From Lepidostoma basale (taxonomy: Eukaryota; Arthropoda; Insecta; Trichoptera; Lepidostomatidae), in NCBI GenBank assembly GCA_022606425.2, contig JAHDVF020001510.1, positions 124,001 to 188,000 of the forward strand: DNA of 64,000 nt, written 5' to 3'. Shown here piece after piece: positions 13,701-28,700 of the stretch. A program made the translations under genes and the position numbers. How positions within the stretch are numbered: the stretch's first letter is position 1; each line of letters starts with the position of its first letter. The notes under the pieces are model-generated. The model ran no database searches. It was given only the letters and a program-made list of their open reading frames with translations, and was not told the DNA's origin.

Positions 13701-16700
13701 TTCTACGGCCTTAATCTTACTTTCATTCTTTTTTGCCAGCTCCAAGCTCCACTTCCATACAAAAGAGTTGGCACAATAACTCCATTATGTACTGCCAAAT
13801 TTGCCTCAGTGGACATATTTATATTTGATGATTTTGAGAGTGCCATTTATTTTGCTCGTTCTACCGATGATGAAGGTGTAAAGCTTTCGAAACATGTCGA
13901 AAAAAAAACTTAAAGTGGAAAAACAGTGTTTTAATTCATAAAAAATTCATGTATATAGAAATCCACAGTGTTAACGCCATAAGTTAATCTAAAGAAAATA
14001 TATAGATTTCATACACATTCGTCTAAGAGATCTTATTTCCAGAGTATTTATTCTATTTTCATCGTTATTTTGTCATCTCCATTTTTCTTGACTTCCACAC
14101 TGAGGGTCGGTACAAAAACACCATTGTTGTCATGTTTCAATATATTTTTTAATATCTGCATAAGAGCATTTTGTCTCTATAGATTACTTGTTCACATCAG
14201 TGTTGTTCTTAGCTGTTTACATATGTATTCTTTGATATTAAAACATTCACATAATAAAATTATTATCTCAGTTTGACCTACGACACATAAAACGATTTTA
14301 TAATTTCGTATAAAAGTATTCAAATCAAATCAAATCAGTTAATTAACTCAAAAGACATTACAAACAGCAAAATGTTTAAGGCATCTACTGAGTACAGGTA
14401 AAATATTATAAAAATACAACAGAATACCAGGAACGCATTAGAGATGGTTCGACATTAGGAAGACAATATACTTTCTAAAGTCAGGAGTATTTGTCCCCTG
14501 AACGTACCTTCGCTATGTATATCATTTTGAATGTATACAAATACTTGTAGACAAATGCTGGATTTTACCCATTGCGGATTAATTATTTTTATAAGGATTA
14601 ATTGTATCTCAATAGAGACGAAGATGTAAATTGTTTTCTGGTAACAGAATATGGTGGTCGAGGCGCTTACAGGACTTATGACATGTCATTGGTTGGGTTA
14701 AGCGATCGCTTTATGTTCAATAACATTCCCCATTCCGCACTTCTTACGACCACCAAGTCTGCCAAATTTTTGAAAGATGTATATATGCTAGAATGCTGCG
14801 CAGCACTTCACATTTTTTAGTTCAATCTACACTACCGCCATCCATTCACTATGTATGTTATGTTATGCACATGACTTTCGTGACAGAGAGGCAAAAACTA
14901 TGACTGCCACACCGAAGGTCGCAGATTCGATTCGCAGTGATGACAGCGTGAAAAAATCACAGTCTTAGAATTCTGGCGATAATAAAACATAGACTAGCTA
15001 CTTCTTTTCTTTAGAATTTATTTTTCTCGACACGTTTCGAAGGCTTTACACCTTCATCATCATGAGAATGATATAAACTGATTGAGAACGACATAATAAA
15101 GTGGAAAAAACAGTATTTTAATTCATAAAAACATTCGTCATTATGAAATTTCATGGTGTTAACGTCTTAAATTAATTTAAAATTATAAAAATTCATTAAA
15201 AGTTTAAAAAAAGTTAAAATGGCAATGTTAATGGTGTTCTTGTGTCGACCACTGTGTATGGAAGTGAAGCATGGAACTGGCAAAAGAAGGATAAATGCAG
15301 TTAAAAAGAGATCTCTTAGACGAATGAATGGTAAATCTGTATATGGTATAATGTAATGTGCATACTATATATGTATAAGAAGTGAATGTGTTATGAACAA
15401 AATAGTGAAATGGTCATTAAGATGGTTTGGACACATTAATGAAAGAATGAATGAAGAAAGTATATGTCAACGATGTAAATGAAATAAGAAATAGAGGAAG
15501 ACAGAGAAAAACGTGATATATCAAATAATTCAAATATTGAATTTCAGTCATGTGAGGAGTCGGAGAAATCGACGTGCACGCATGACGCGATTTATGAATG
15601 TTGAGGAATCGAGAGAAGTATATCATGAAAGAACAGTGTGGCGGTCCAATTTTTCTATAATGGTTAGTTCGTTAAATTTTGTTTAAAAATTCACAGACTC
15701 GAATTTAATATTGATTAAATAAAACGATGTTTATTTAACTGTTTGTATCTTTATTTCGATAGCGGCGACTGGTTTTGCCAGGCTCGCTGGCATCGACAGA
15801 CTGGTGCTGTCCACCGGTGCACAGGTCTGTCGATGCCAGCGAGCCTGGCGAAACCGGTCGTTGTCGAAATAAAGACGAAAGTGAAAATAGTTTAAAACAA
15901 ATCGTCTTATTTGATTATTTTTTAAAATGAACTTCAGTAAAATAATTCTAATATCGAATTTAATATTTTCACTACACATGCGCGATTTTTTTTTTTTTTT
16001 TTCAAATTTCGAATGATATTTTACGCGTTGCGAATTCTTGCTTGTTTCACGTCGATTTGAGAGCAAGACAATTAGTTCTGTTCGAGTGACATACGGAACT
16101 GTCCACAGATTCGCTGGAGATGTGATAGCATCAGAGGACAGGATAATTCCAGTGGGCGTTCCTTGCCACTTTATTAGATGGAGACTCGCATACTGGAGCG
16201 AGCACGTGATCGGGCAATTTAAAATTATTTATTTACTACAAAAAAAAAACAACAACACTTCTCCGCTAAGAAACGCGAACCCGCGACCCTCGATTTACAG
16301 TCAAATTGGATACAGTCACACATGGATACAGATCGAACAAAACTCGTGCAAAAATTACGTAAAATTTCATTTTAGCTTTATATGTAATTACTGAAAATTA
16401 CTGTTTTTTTTTACTTTTTTAAAACAAAACACCGCTTTTTTTCTTCTACACAAAACAGTGTTTTTGTAACAGATATCTAATGGATGAAGCCCAGCTCGAA
16501 AGAGCGTCGACGTCCATAGATCTAGGAATGTTGTTCACATAACTTCACTATGTAATAGCTCCCTCAAAATGCTTGGTTTTTTCATTAGAAACGCCAAGAT
16601 CTTTTGTAATATTCAGGTGCTGAAGCTGCTGTAATACTCTCTGGTGAGAAGTCGGTTGGAATTTAGTTCCATTATCTGGGCGCCGCATGAGGTTCGATAT

Positions 16701-19700
16701 TCCCTGATGGTGGAGAGGGTGCAGAAAAAATGTCTGCGATACCTCTATCTTAGGGAGTATGGATATTACCCGTGGCTCCTTCCAACTGATTTCTTGCTAG
16801 GGATGCTAGGCTACCAGTCACTCGAGAGGAGACGAGACATTCACTTGGGTGTCCATTTCTTTCCACTGATAGGCGGTTGTATACACAACTCAGAAATCCT
16901 GAGTGATGTAGGTCTGTTCGACCCTGATAATTATCTTCGACAAAGGGGCCATAGATTGTTTTATCTCCCACGATGCAGAACCAACCTGCCAATGGTTATG
17001 CCGGTAGGTAGAGCAATATCTTTTTGCTTAATCGTATCACCTCGGAGTTTGAAATATTTTGTGACAGTTTGGCTCATCTGAGGGAAGTACTATCTTTATT
17101 ATAATTGTATGGTATATTTATTTTATTAATTTGTCATGCATCTTATGTTTCTCGCTCTTTTTATTAATCTATTATGTATTACTTATTATTGTGTATCTCT
17201 AACTTGTATCTTTAGTGTATTGGAAAAAAAATTCTGTAATGCTTAAGATATGTTTAAAATAAATAAATGAAATGAAATATAAAATTCCAGTGTTTTACAC
17301 ATACCTACATCTAAGGGATTTCATGTCTTCCGCATTTATATTGCTCTCATCCTTCTTCTGCCAGTTCTATGTTTCGCTTTCATACATAAGGGTTGGAATT
17401 AGAATTCCACTGTGAACGTCCATTTTTGCTTCCATAGATAAATTCTTGTGTCCGGTAACGGTTTTTAAAGCTCCATTCACTTTCTTCTGCGACACTTCCG
17501 TTTAGCTATCTATTATAACTAACTAACTAACCACCACGCCCACGCCGTCTCCACCGGAGGGGTAAAAGAACTTTAAATTATTACTTTATATTTCAAATTG
17601 AATCATAATATTTGTTATAACAAAAGCATAAACGTTCCAAAATTAATCTTTATAACATCTGTCAGATCATGTAAACAACAATAATTTTATAATATTTTTA
17701 TAAATATGTATCTTTACTGAAGAAGGACTGTTTGTCCGAAACATGTCTATATATTTTTATTTTTTTAATAAAGTATTGTACATATTAATGGTTAAGGTTT
17801 TTGTTTTGTATAACTCCATTCTAATTATTATAATAATAAACGCGAATGTTTAATGGTTTTACTTGATTTAATTCATATAATTACTTATATAAATAGTAGT
17901 TACAAATTTATTGTTGAAGAATTTCTTGTTGTATATATAATACAAAGTGTATAAAAAAGAAAAATATAAATAAACCATCATAACAACATAAGTAAGGCGT
18001 ATATAGAAGAAGTAAAACAGAAATGTCCTGCCCGCTACCGCTGTTAAAACTATCCCACCACAAGCGAGTAACAATTGATACGCCCTTTGTGGCGAATAAC
18101 ATTTGTAAGTACGGATTTAGGCGGTTATGTCATCGCTCAATTGGCCTTCGCCACTTTGAATAATCGTATCTGTCACATTAGAGCACCAATCACTGTGGCA
18201 TCTTGAAACGAATAGAATTTGATTTTTGTCAACACCTCTATCCTACCCTCACCAACATCTGTCTAAGGAAGAAATGTAGATCGGAAGAGAGTATTATGAA
18301 CAAAATTATAAAAGTATCACTGCGTTGGTTTGGACACATGAAATGCACGGATGATATGGAGTACCGAGTCGTGGGAGACCGAGGAAAACTTGGCACGACC
18401 AAATTAATCAGATTTTAAAGATCGGCCACGTTAGAGGTCGGAAGAATTGACGTGCATGTATGAATCGCTAAATGAATGTGGAGGAAGCCAGAGAAGTGTG
18501 TCCGGATAGAGTAGTGTGGCAGTCCATTCTCTCTGCCTACCCCTACGGAGAAACAGCGTGATGGTTGTTCTTGTTGTTTAGTTTGTTATTATTTTTCTTC
18601 TATATACGCCATACTTTGTGTTGTTACGATGGTTTATTTCTATTGTAGTTTTATTTTTTATACACTTTGTATATGAATCGGTTATTTAAGAAGGGGAACA
18701 AGTCAAGCGGACCTAATTTTTCAGGAGACACAAAAAACTATTTAATTAATGAAATTGCACAAAAATCTTTATTTTTATTTTTGGTAAAATTGTTTTTTGG
18801 CATAATACATCCAATGCAAGTTTTTTTGCCATTATTCAGTTATTATTTTATTTAAATTTCAAAACAGTTGACTTGTTCCCTTTCCTGACCAACCATTAAA
18901 ATGTAAAGAAAAACTGAATGAAACTTTGTAAAACGCTTTATTAATCATCATTTTCATTTTTGTTATCAGTATTTGGTCAGTTTTCAACAATATTTAAAAA
19001 AATATTACGTATATCTGGAATGTATTGGAGAGTGAATCGTAAATCTCCAATTTTCTTAATGTTTTTTTGGTATTGGACTAGTGTACGCTTTCTCCTCTGG
19101 AAAAACTGGTGTTTGTCCAAGATTCTTCTCAAATCAAATGTATGGTGAGTTAATGATTGGATGAATGGGCGTGCTACCACACATCCTTTCAGATTTGAAG
19201 AGTACTCAAACTCTAGGCAGTTAGAAACCAAAAATGTTGCTTGTTGGCATATGGAACTTGAGGGGATTTGGTTTTCACTGAGATGGCATTTCGTTTGTAG
19301 AATTTGGCCACCAGTTCTTGAAATTTAATAAGTCCAGACTTTTAACCGCGCAAACCGTAAACTTTTTATGAGATTTGTAAATTATTTCGCAAATTACCAT
19401 AGAAAAATAGTACTTTCAGTAGATTTTTTACAGAGCCCGTCATTCAGATCCCGACATTTTAGATGAAAACACCAAACGATCTAACTTAACAGTCTCAGAA
19501 TGTGTAGGTCATGTTAAACAACAATCTTTCATTATCATAATCATATATAATTGTTGTAGGATAAGTTAAGAAAGGGAACATGTCATTGACTTGTTCCCTT
19601 TCATAGCTAAACTGAAATAAACGCTGTCTTATTTCTCTGTGTTAGAATGGTCGGACTTGTTATCATTCTTAACAAAAACATTGGTTTTGACCTACTGAAA

Positions 19701-22700
19701 AGTAATCCATCGAAATTGACATATAATATATGAAAAATTATTGATGTTGTTGATTGAAATTTCTTGGTAGAAGTTCATTGTAAATAATGAAAAAAAAAAA
19801 ATTATTAAGAATTTTTCTATGTTTATTTTTAGTGTAAAATCTACTTATTAATTTTCGTCTTCGACCGGTTTCGGCAGCTCGCTGCCATCTTCTGCGAATC
19901 TTCCCAGAAGATGGCAGCGAGCTGCCGAAACCGGTCGAAGACGAAAATTAAAAAGTAGATTTTACACTAAAAATAAACAACAAAAAAATTCTTAATAACA
20001 AAAAAAATATTTTCATTATATATGAAAAAGTCTGACTTGTTACGTTTCTTGAATAACCGATTCTATATTATACAACACTTATATTAAAAAAATAAAATTA
20101 TATAGACATGTTTCGGACAAAGAGTCCTTCTTCAGTAAAGATCCACTTTTTTAAATATTATAAAATTGTTATTATTTTGTTTATTATATTTTTTGTGCCA
20201 GGAGGCCACAGACGTAATGGATCTCGTTTCGCCCATTCTATCCGCATGTGTTACGATCAACAGTGATTGCGACATCGGATAGATTGGTCAGTGGGTTTGT
20301 GTGCCGTTCGGGTAATGTGGGTGACAGAAATAATACAGTTACGGCGTTTTTATTGAGAAAAATTATACCGCGAATTAGCTGGACATCAACCATCGTCATT
20401 GTGCCTAGTAGGCGATAAGGAACTACCGACTTGTTTTGGAGATCTTTGCTCGTCTCAATTGACTTATTTATGAAAATATATATGTAACATATATTTTCAT
20501 AAATAAGTCAAGTCGACCTTCGTGGCCAAGTGGTAAGTGCATTGACTGCCACCCCGAAGGTTCCGGGTTCGATTCCCGGCGAGGGCAGTGTGTTTGTCAC
20601 ACTGTCTTTGGTCTGGTGTAGAATTCACGCGACAATAAAATGGCGATAGATTAGCTACCTATCACATGTCACAAGAATCACAATGATAGCTATAATACCC
20701 TTTACATCGATTTGGCTCATGCTGTCATGATGTAAAGAGCGATTCAACAAAATAATAATAATAATATGTATGGAAGAGAAGCACTGAACTGGCAATAGAA
20801 GGATGAACTAACTAACTAACTAACCAACTATCACGCCGTCTCCCCGAATGGGTAGGCAGAAAGAATGGACTGTCACACTTTTCTTTCCTGACATATTTCT
20901 CTCGCTTCCTCAACATTCATACATCGTGTCATGCACGCGCGTCGATTTCTCTGACTCCACACATGGCCGACATTCAATATTTGATTTATTTGATCGTGCC
21001 ACGTTTTCTTCGGTCTTTCTCTATTTCTGGTTCCATTTACATCGTTAACATATATTTTAATAATTTTTTACCATTCTTTCTTCATTCATTCTTTCCATGT
21101 GTCCAAACCATCTTAATGATCCTTTCATTATTTCGTTCATAACACCATCATTCGCACCGCATTCACTTCTTATATTTTCATTTGACACTCTATCATACCA
21201 TACACAGTCAAATTGGATCACACATGGATACAGATCGAACAGAACTCATGCAAAATGTCCTTAAGAACTAACTTACTAACTAACCATCACGCCGTCTCTC
21301 CTAAGGGGTAGGCAGAAATAATGCACTGCCACACTTTTCTTTCCTGACATTTGTCTCGCTTCCTCAACATTCATACATCGTGTCATGCACACGCGTCGAT
21401 TTCTCTGACTCCTCGCGTGGCCGACATTCAATATTTGATCTTCCTCTATTTCTGGTTCCATTTACATCGTAAACATATAATTTTTTTAACCAATATTTCT
21501 TCATTCTCTCTTTCCATATGTCCAAGCCATCTTAATGATCCTTTCATTATTTTGTTCATAACACCATCGTTCGCACCGCATTCACTTCTTATATTTTCAT
21601 TTGACACTCTATCATACACAGAATATCACACATTCGTCCAAGAGATCTCATTTCTACTGCATTTATTCTACTTTCATCCTTCTTTTGCCAGTTCCATGCT
21701 TCGCTTCCATACTTAAGGGTCGGTAGAAGAACACCATTGTGCGCTGCCATTCTAGCTTTTTTGGGTAGGTTTTTGTTTGCGATGACAACTTTAAGTGCAC
21801 CATTCACTTCGTTGCCTGCCCCAACCCTTCTTTCCATATCCCTCTCCACTCAATATCCCTTCTTTCAATATCTCTTGTAAATATACTACCTAAATACACG
21901 AACTCAACTACTTGCTCCAAATTTTCACCATTCACGCTAGTGTTGCAGACTGTCATGATTTTTTTAAGTATCCCCTAATTAATCTAAAAAAAATGGGTTA
22001 TTAGATGTCCATCAATTGGAAGCTGTAGAGAATTGATTCCGAGCATTCCCAAAAGAAATGCCGTGCGATAGAGCCACGGATAATTACCATACTCCCTCAT
22101 GTAGAGATACCTCAGAAATTGTGATACATAAAACAAATTTATTTAATTTAACAGTTTAAAATATGATATTGTTTCCACCAAGAAAAGTGAACTGTCGTCC
22201 ACAACACGTATGTGTGTACATCACTTATATGGTACGAGTATATAGGAGTATTGAAAGACAACTGTACCAATTAATAAGTGTAATCAATAGATTGGATAAT
22301 TGCCCCGAGGACGCACACAACTGGGTTGTGGGAATATCACTACAATTCTTCTTCTTCTTCTTTTTCACTTGCTGAATATCCATTACTAAAAGTTTGCGAC
22401 CACTTGCTCCATTCTAAGTGTGAAAAGGCTTTGACTACCATACCCAAGGTCCTGGGTTCGATTCCCGGCGATGGCAGTGTGATTGTTACACTGTCGTTGG
22501 TATCACATGTCATTAGAAAAACTAACTAACTAACCATCAGCAGGAAGAATGAACTGCCACACTTTTCTTTTCTGACATATTTATCTCGCTTCCTTAACAT
22601 TCATACATCGTATCATGCACGGGCATCGATTTCTCTGATTCCTCACCTGGCCGACATTCAATATTTGATTTATTTGATCGTGCCACGTTTTTCTCGGTCT

Positions 22701-25700
22701 TCCTCTATTTCTAGTTCAATTTACATCGTTAACATATAATTTTTTTACTATTCTTTCTTCATTCATTCTTTCCATGTGTCCAAACCATCATAATGATCCT
22801 TTCAATATTTTGTTCATAACACCATCATTCGCACCGCATTCACTTCTTATATTTTCATTCTACACTCTAGCATACACAGGGTATCCACACATTCGTTCAT
22901 TATTCTACTTTCATCCTTCTTTTGCCAGTTCCATGCTTCGCTTCCATACATGAGGATCGGTACAAAAACACCATTGTGCACTGCCATTTTAGCTTTTTTG
23001 GTTTCACTTTGTTGCCTGCCCCAACCCTTCTTTCAATGTCCCTCTCCATCTTTTGTAAATGTACTACCCAAATACACAAACTCATCTACTTGCTCCAAAT
23101 TTTCACCATTCATGCTAATGTTGCAGACTGTTATGATTTCTTCTTTTTCAAAAATCATTACCTTGGACTTATTAACATTCATCATCAGATCATTTCGCAT
23201 GCATACATCATACATACTATTCACCAGGACTTGTAGTTCATGCTCGTTGTCTGCAAGTAGGACAGCGTCATCCGCATACAAGAAACAGCTTACTGACACT
23301 CCGCACGTTTTGGCACCTGCATCCAACCCTTTCGGCTCTTTCACATAGCTCATTTCATTGTCATGAGAATCAATTTATAATAGCTAAAAACAAATTATAT
23401 ATAGTAATTGGAGTCAAACGACCTGTTGAATAATAAAAATTAAAAAAAACAACTAACAACAACAAACGAGTCATACACACACGTCGATTTTTCTGACTTC
23501 TAACATGGCCGACCTATAAAATTTGATAAATTTGGTCGTGCCAAGTTTTCCTCGGTCTCCCACGACTTCGTACTCCATCACTCTGTCGTACAGGACAGAG
23601 TGACATGGAAGCGAATGGAGGAGGTCTTTGTCCAGAAGTGTACGAGAAGGCTGAGGAAGAAGAAGGAAGAAGAAGAACTAGGCTGAGGCTAAGATAGGCT
23701 GAGGAAGAAGAAGGAAGAAGAAGAACACTTATAACAAGAACCATGAGAGCCGGTCGCCTAGCATGGATTGGGCACACATGCCTAGCCAGAGAGACCAGAG
23801 CAATCAAGACCCTGTACGTGTCAAGACCTCTAGGAAGGCCTAGACAGTGCCTAATGGATAATGTTCTGGCGTATCTGACTTCTTCTTCTTCGAGTGCCAT
23901 GTCAGGTTCCCCCGATGTCGGCTATCACCTCCTGAACTCCGGTCCATTCCTTGATATTCTCTAGCCAGGACATCTTGGGTCTTCCCACACCGCGCCTACC
24001 CTCGATCTTCCCTTTTATAATGCACTACATCATCCTCTGTCTCAATTTGAAGTTGATGTTGTCATTGCAGAAGAATGGTCTCACATTATTGAATGCGACC
24101 TTCGCAATCTCTATTCTGCACCTCACTTATTTTCCGGGATCTGACTAGGTTGGGAGAAATATGCTGCTAGGAGCAAAAGGCGCAGGATCAAGAAACTTGA
24201 AGAAAACCATCAAGTAGGTTATAACTCTTCAAGAGTTATATGGCCATAGGAAGTAAGTAATAACCTTACCTGAACTAACCGAAAAAATATTCTGATTAAG
24301 ATATTAAAATATAGATATAGGATGACATACCCTCCGCCCGGGCTCTTCTCTCGAAGTCGTCAAACAGCCTGTTAACATCGTCCATCTCTCTCTTCAGCCT
24401 CCTGAGCTGCGGATCCCCGGGGTCTCCTTCTCTCAGCAGCTTGTCGGCGTCTTCGTTAAGCGCGCGCCTGATGGCACCGCGTTGCTCCGCACCCATCGCC
24501 AGGAACTGGAATATTAAAATTATTAGTATCGTGGGACGATACACATCCTGTGATGAGAAGATATACGGAAATTTTTGATGGCCCCGCATCCAGTGAAAAC
24601 ATATGGATATTTCTAATGGGCCCAACTTCATCCAGTGAAGATATGTGGAAATTTCATATGAAAAAATGAAACTGGAATGGTGTATTCTTACCTGAGCTAG
24701 ATCCCATCCCTTGACGACTTTGATGGTTGCGAAAATCATGTTCTGACGCATACGGAGTTGCTTCCTCTGCCACAGAGCAAGGAGCTAAAAGTAAAACCCA
24801 ACAGTCAGTGAGAAATCCAAGTGTAATCCAATTATCCGCAAAGATAAGTATAAATTTTGATCTATACCCTGTCATAGCGCTCCTGCAGTGCTTGGGCGGC
24901 TTCGAGAGCCTCCTGGCAAGGTGGTGGTAGGGCGAGGGCTGCTGACGGCACCTGAGCCTCACCGGCGCCCCCGCGGACGCGCCATCTCGTTCTCCCGGAC
25001 ACGTCCACGACGGTGCACGAACTGTTCTTCTCCAGGGATAGCTGGAACATTAAAATCATGGATAGAATCGTCATATCTCTTGTTTAACTCTTTACCAGCG
25101 GTGACTGACTTTAACCACCTTAAGTATTTGAACGTACGTGATACATTCTCTGTGACTGTACCATTCTACACTAACCCGTATCAGGTACGCGCTTGAGAAA
25201 AAGTAATGTACCTAAAATGTACAAACTGTTAGGGATACGCGCGTGTGCCAACAACACTCGAGTACAAGTCTTCATAAATATGATAGTTTTACAAGAAGCA
25301 GGCGAAGTGTACGGCCGAGTATTTGACATTTCGTAAGTTAAAAAAATAAAATTAATATATAATTAAATATCATTAAAAAAAAAACTGCTTTTTTTTGCAC
25401 GTTTCTCGGAAAATAACCCAAAGGTAGGGCGGTTAATAATAATAATATGCTAACTTTTAAAGCGCCGTTTTTGTGATGTAATGATGTTTTATATATAAAA
25501 ATCTAAATATGAACGCTGCATTTGATAATCACAATCAGTTCGAAAATAATATAAAACACACATCGCACCTTCGGTAAGACAAGGGCAAATTCTCAAAATG
25601 AGTTAAGTATGCCAATGTAAGAATTAATTGTATCTCAATAGAGACGAATATGCAAATTGGAAACAGAATATGGTGATCGAGGTGTTTACAGGACTTATGA

Positions 25701-28700
25701 CCTGTCATTGGTTGGGTTGAGCGCACGCTTTATGTAATACAACATTCCCCATTCCACCTTTTCTTATGACCACCATGTCTGACAAATTTTTTGGAAGTTG
25801 TATATATGTTAATCTGTAACACCACACTTCACATGGTAGTTTCAATCTATCTGCCCCTTCGGAGAGACGGGGTGATGGTTAGTTAGTTAGTTAGTTAGTT
25901 CTCAATTTATTGTTTGTAATGTCTATTGAGATAAAAAACTGATTTGATTTGAAACCGACAAGGATGGCCACCGAGCCGCTCGATCAAATCAGTGTGTTGA
26001 CTGGTCTAACAATAGCTACAGCCTGGAGACTGACCAGAGACAGGAGCTCGTGTTGAGCCATGGTGGATCAGTCATGAGGAATATGAGTAAGAATAAGATC
26101 AAATAACATACACTTCCGCTGGTGAATGCGCAAACGGCCACGGCCTTCACTGGCCTGGTGACCGGCTGCTTGCGCTGTCGGATCGGGTAGACTCCTGCAG
26201 CTCTCGCAACGGAACGAGCCACGGCCTCTCCTCGCTGGTTCAGCTCCTCGCGGAGTTCCTGCATCCCCCTCAGCAGACTCTCGCCCTGGTCCAGGGTGAA
26301 CTCCGACTGGGAGAATGTGGTGTTTAAGACCTCTTCGCGCCTAAATAAAAACAAGTATTCATTTAATATTTCATTTCATTTATTTTAATAAAAATTACAA
26401 ACATTACAGACATATAATTCCAGATCGTTTGCAATTACATTCTTCTTCTTCTTCGTCAGCCTTTATCGGTCCACTGCTGGACATCGGCCTCTTCCCTTCC
26501 CTTCCACTTGTCTCTATCTCCTGCCAGTCGCAGACACATTTTCCCCCCCACACGGCAGCAATGTCGTCGGCCCACCTTTTTTGTGGCCTGCCGACGCTTC
26601 TCCTATTCTCCCATGGTCTCCACCTTATTATTTTCTGGGTCCATCTATCCTCACTCTGTCTCGCCACATGACCCGACCATTGCCACTTTTCACAATGTCT
26701 CCCTTGGCCTTCTTCAACTTCTTTTTCCATTCACACTACTTGTGTATACATCTTTTTAACCATTCGTTTGATATGTCCAAACCATCTTAGTGACCCATTC
26801 TAAATTTCATTCATCACGCATTCAACTGCATTACATTCCTTTCTTACTTCATCATTAGATATTCTATCATACATTGTTTTTCCACACAAACTTTTTAGTG
26901 ACCACATTTCTACGGCATTTATCTTACTATCATCCTTCTTCTTCCAACTCTAAGCTTCACTTCCATACTATACAGTACCACTCCGTTCACATCATTAAGA
27001 TACTTAACCATTCTTTCTTTATACATTATTTTCATGTTATTTCACATCATATTTTATGAACCTTTCATTATTTTGTTCATTACGCTTTCATTCGCACTGC
27101 ATTCACTTGTTTTATCTGCATTTTTCACTCATACAGATTAACCACACATTCATCAAAAAAATATCATTTATTCTACTTTCATCCTATAGTTTATCATGCA
27201 TTCTCTAAACTTAGCAGAAATAACTTGTATCCAGCTGTACCCAAGTCCCCAAGATCGGGAGGCAAGCGTTCTGTCCCCTAGTCTACCAATATATGCTCGA
27301 AAATAAAATGTACTCACTTGGACATCCACTTCTCAACCTCCCTGATCTCCTGGAAGAAGGTGTGGTACTCGGTGGTGTGCTTGAGGTGGGTCTCGAGGCA
27401 CAGCGTCAGTTGGAGCACCCACGCCCACTGTGATTGCATCACCTAAAGCAACAAAAGATATATTAATATTTAAAAAGTTTTACAAATAATTTGGGTGTTG
27501 AGGAATATTAGAATGATACAGGTATATCAGAATGATACAAGAATATCAAAATGATGCTAGAATATTAGAATGATACAGGAATATCAGAATAATTTAGGAA
27601 TATCAGAATGATACAGGAATATCAGAATGATGCGTGAATGTCAGATGTTGTAGAAGTGTAACAATGATGCAAGAATATCAGAATGATACAGAAATACATA
27701 TCAGAATGCTACAGGAAAATCAGAATTATGCAGGAATGTCAGATGATGCAGAAGTGTAACAATGATGCAGGAATATCAGAATGATACAGAATTATCAGAA
27801 TGGTACAGGAATATCAGATTGACACAGGAATGTCAAATGTTGCAGGAATATAGCAATGATGTAGCAATATCAGAATGATGCAGGAATGTCACAATGATGC
27901 AGGAATATCAGAATGATACAGAATTATCAGAATGGTACAGGAATGTCAGATTGACACAGGAATGTCAAATGTTGCAGGAATATAGCAATGATGCAGGAAT
28001 ATCAGAATGATACAGGAATGTCAGATTGATTTAATATATTGAAAATTCTTCAGCCGATAAGATTTCTTTAGTATGACTGTCCACTGCTACATTAATGTTG
28101 GTAACAACAGTAAACTTAAGGCGTTAACACTGTGGAATTCTAAAATGATTTCCACTGTTTTTCAACTGAGTTTCTTTTTCACGACATGTGTCCAAAGTTT
28201 TATTCCTTTATCATTAGGAGAACGTTATAAACTGAACGTGAATTCGTAAAAAAATTATGTTACAATGTTTGCAATAAGTCTGCAAGGGTTCTTGAGAAAT
28301 TCTTTATCAATACAAGTTTATTCAGCCATATCCACCTAAAATGTTGTGATTTTAATCTTGTGTTAGTCTAATATAAATATAATAAATACATGTCGTGTGT
28401 TGTCGTTCATTCTCCAGTTTTTTTTTTTTATGAATTTCAATAAAAATAAATAAGTATAACAAACCTGCAGATGCGTTTCGATGACTCTGCTGGCCGGATG
28501 CTGTTGGGCGATCATCGCCTCTCCGCGGTCGATCACCGAGCTGAACTGAAGTTCTCTCTTCTCCAAGGAAGACATCAGTTGCTGCAGTGAACAGTAAATT
28601 ATTAATAGACTTCTCAATATCACTGATCTCAGATGTTTTTTTTGTCTTATTAACAGGGGGATCCTATTGACTCTTCGAGCGGTGCATGGCCATGCTATGC

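Noticed and set aside
20511..20590. Possible functional tRNA gene
   Set aside because: Boxes A and B are present, but the acceptor and anticodon stems do not form a complete cloverleaf, and the same head recurs with a common SINE body.
27490..28025. CRISPR-like array
   Set aside because: Repeats are contiguous 19-mers without unique spacers, in a eukaryotic intron.
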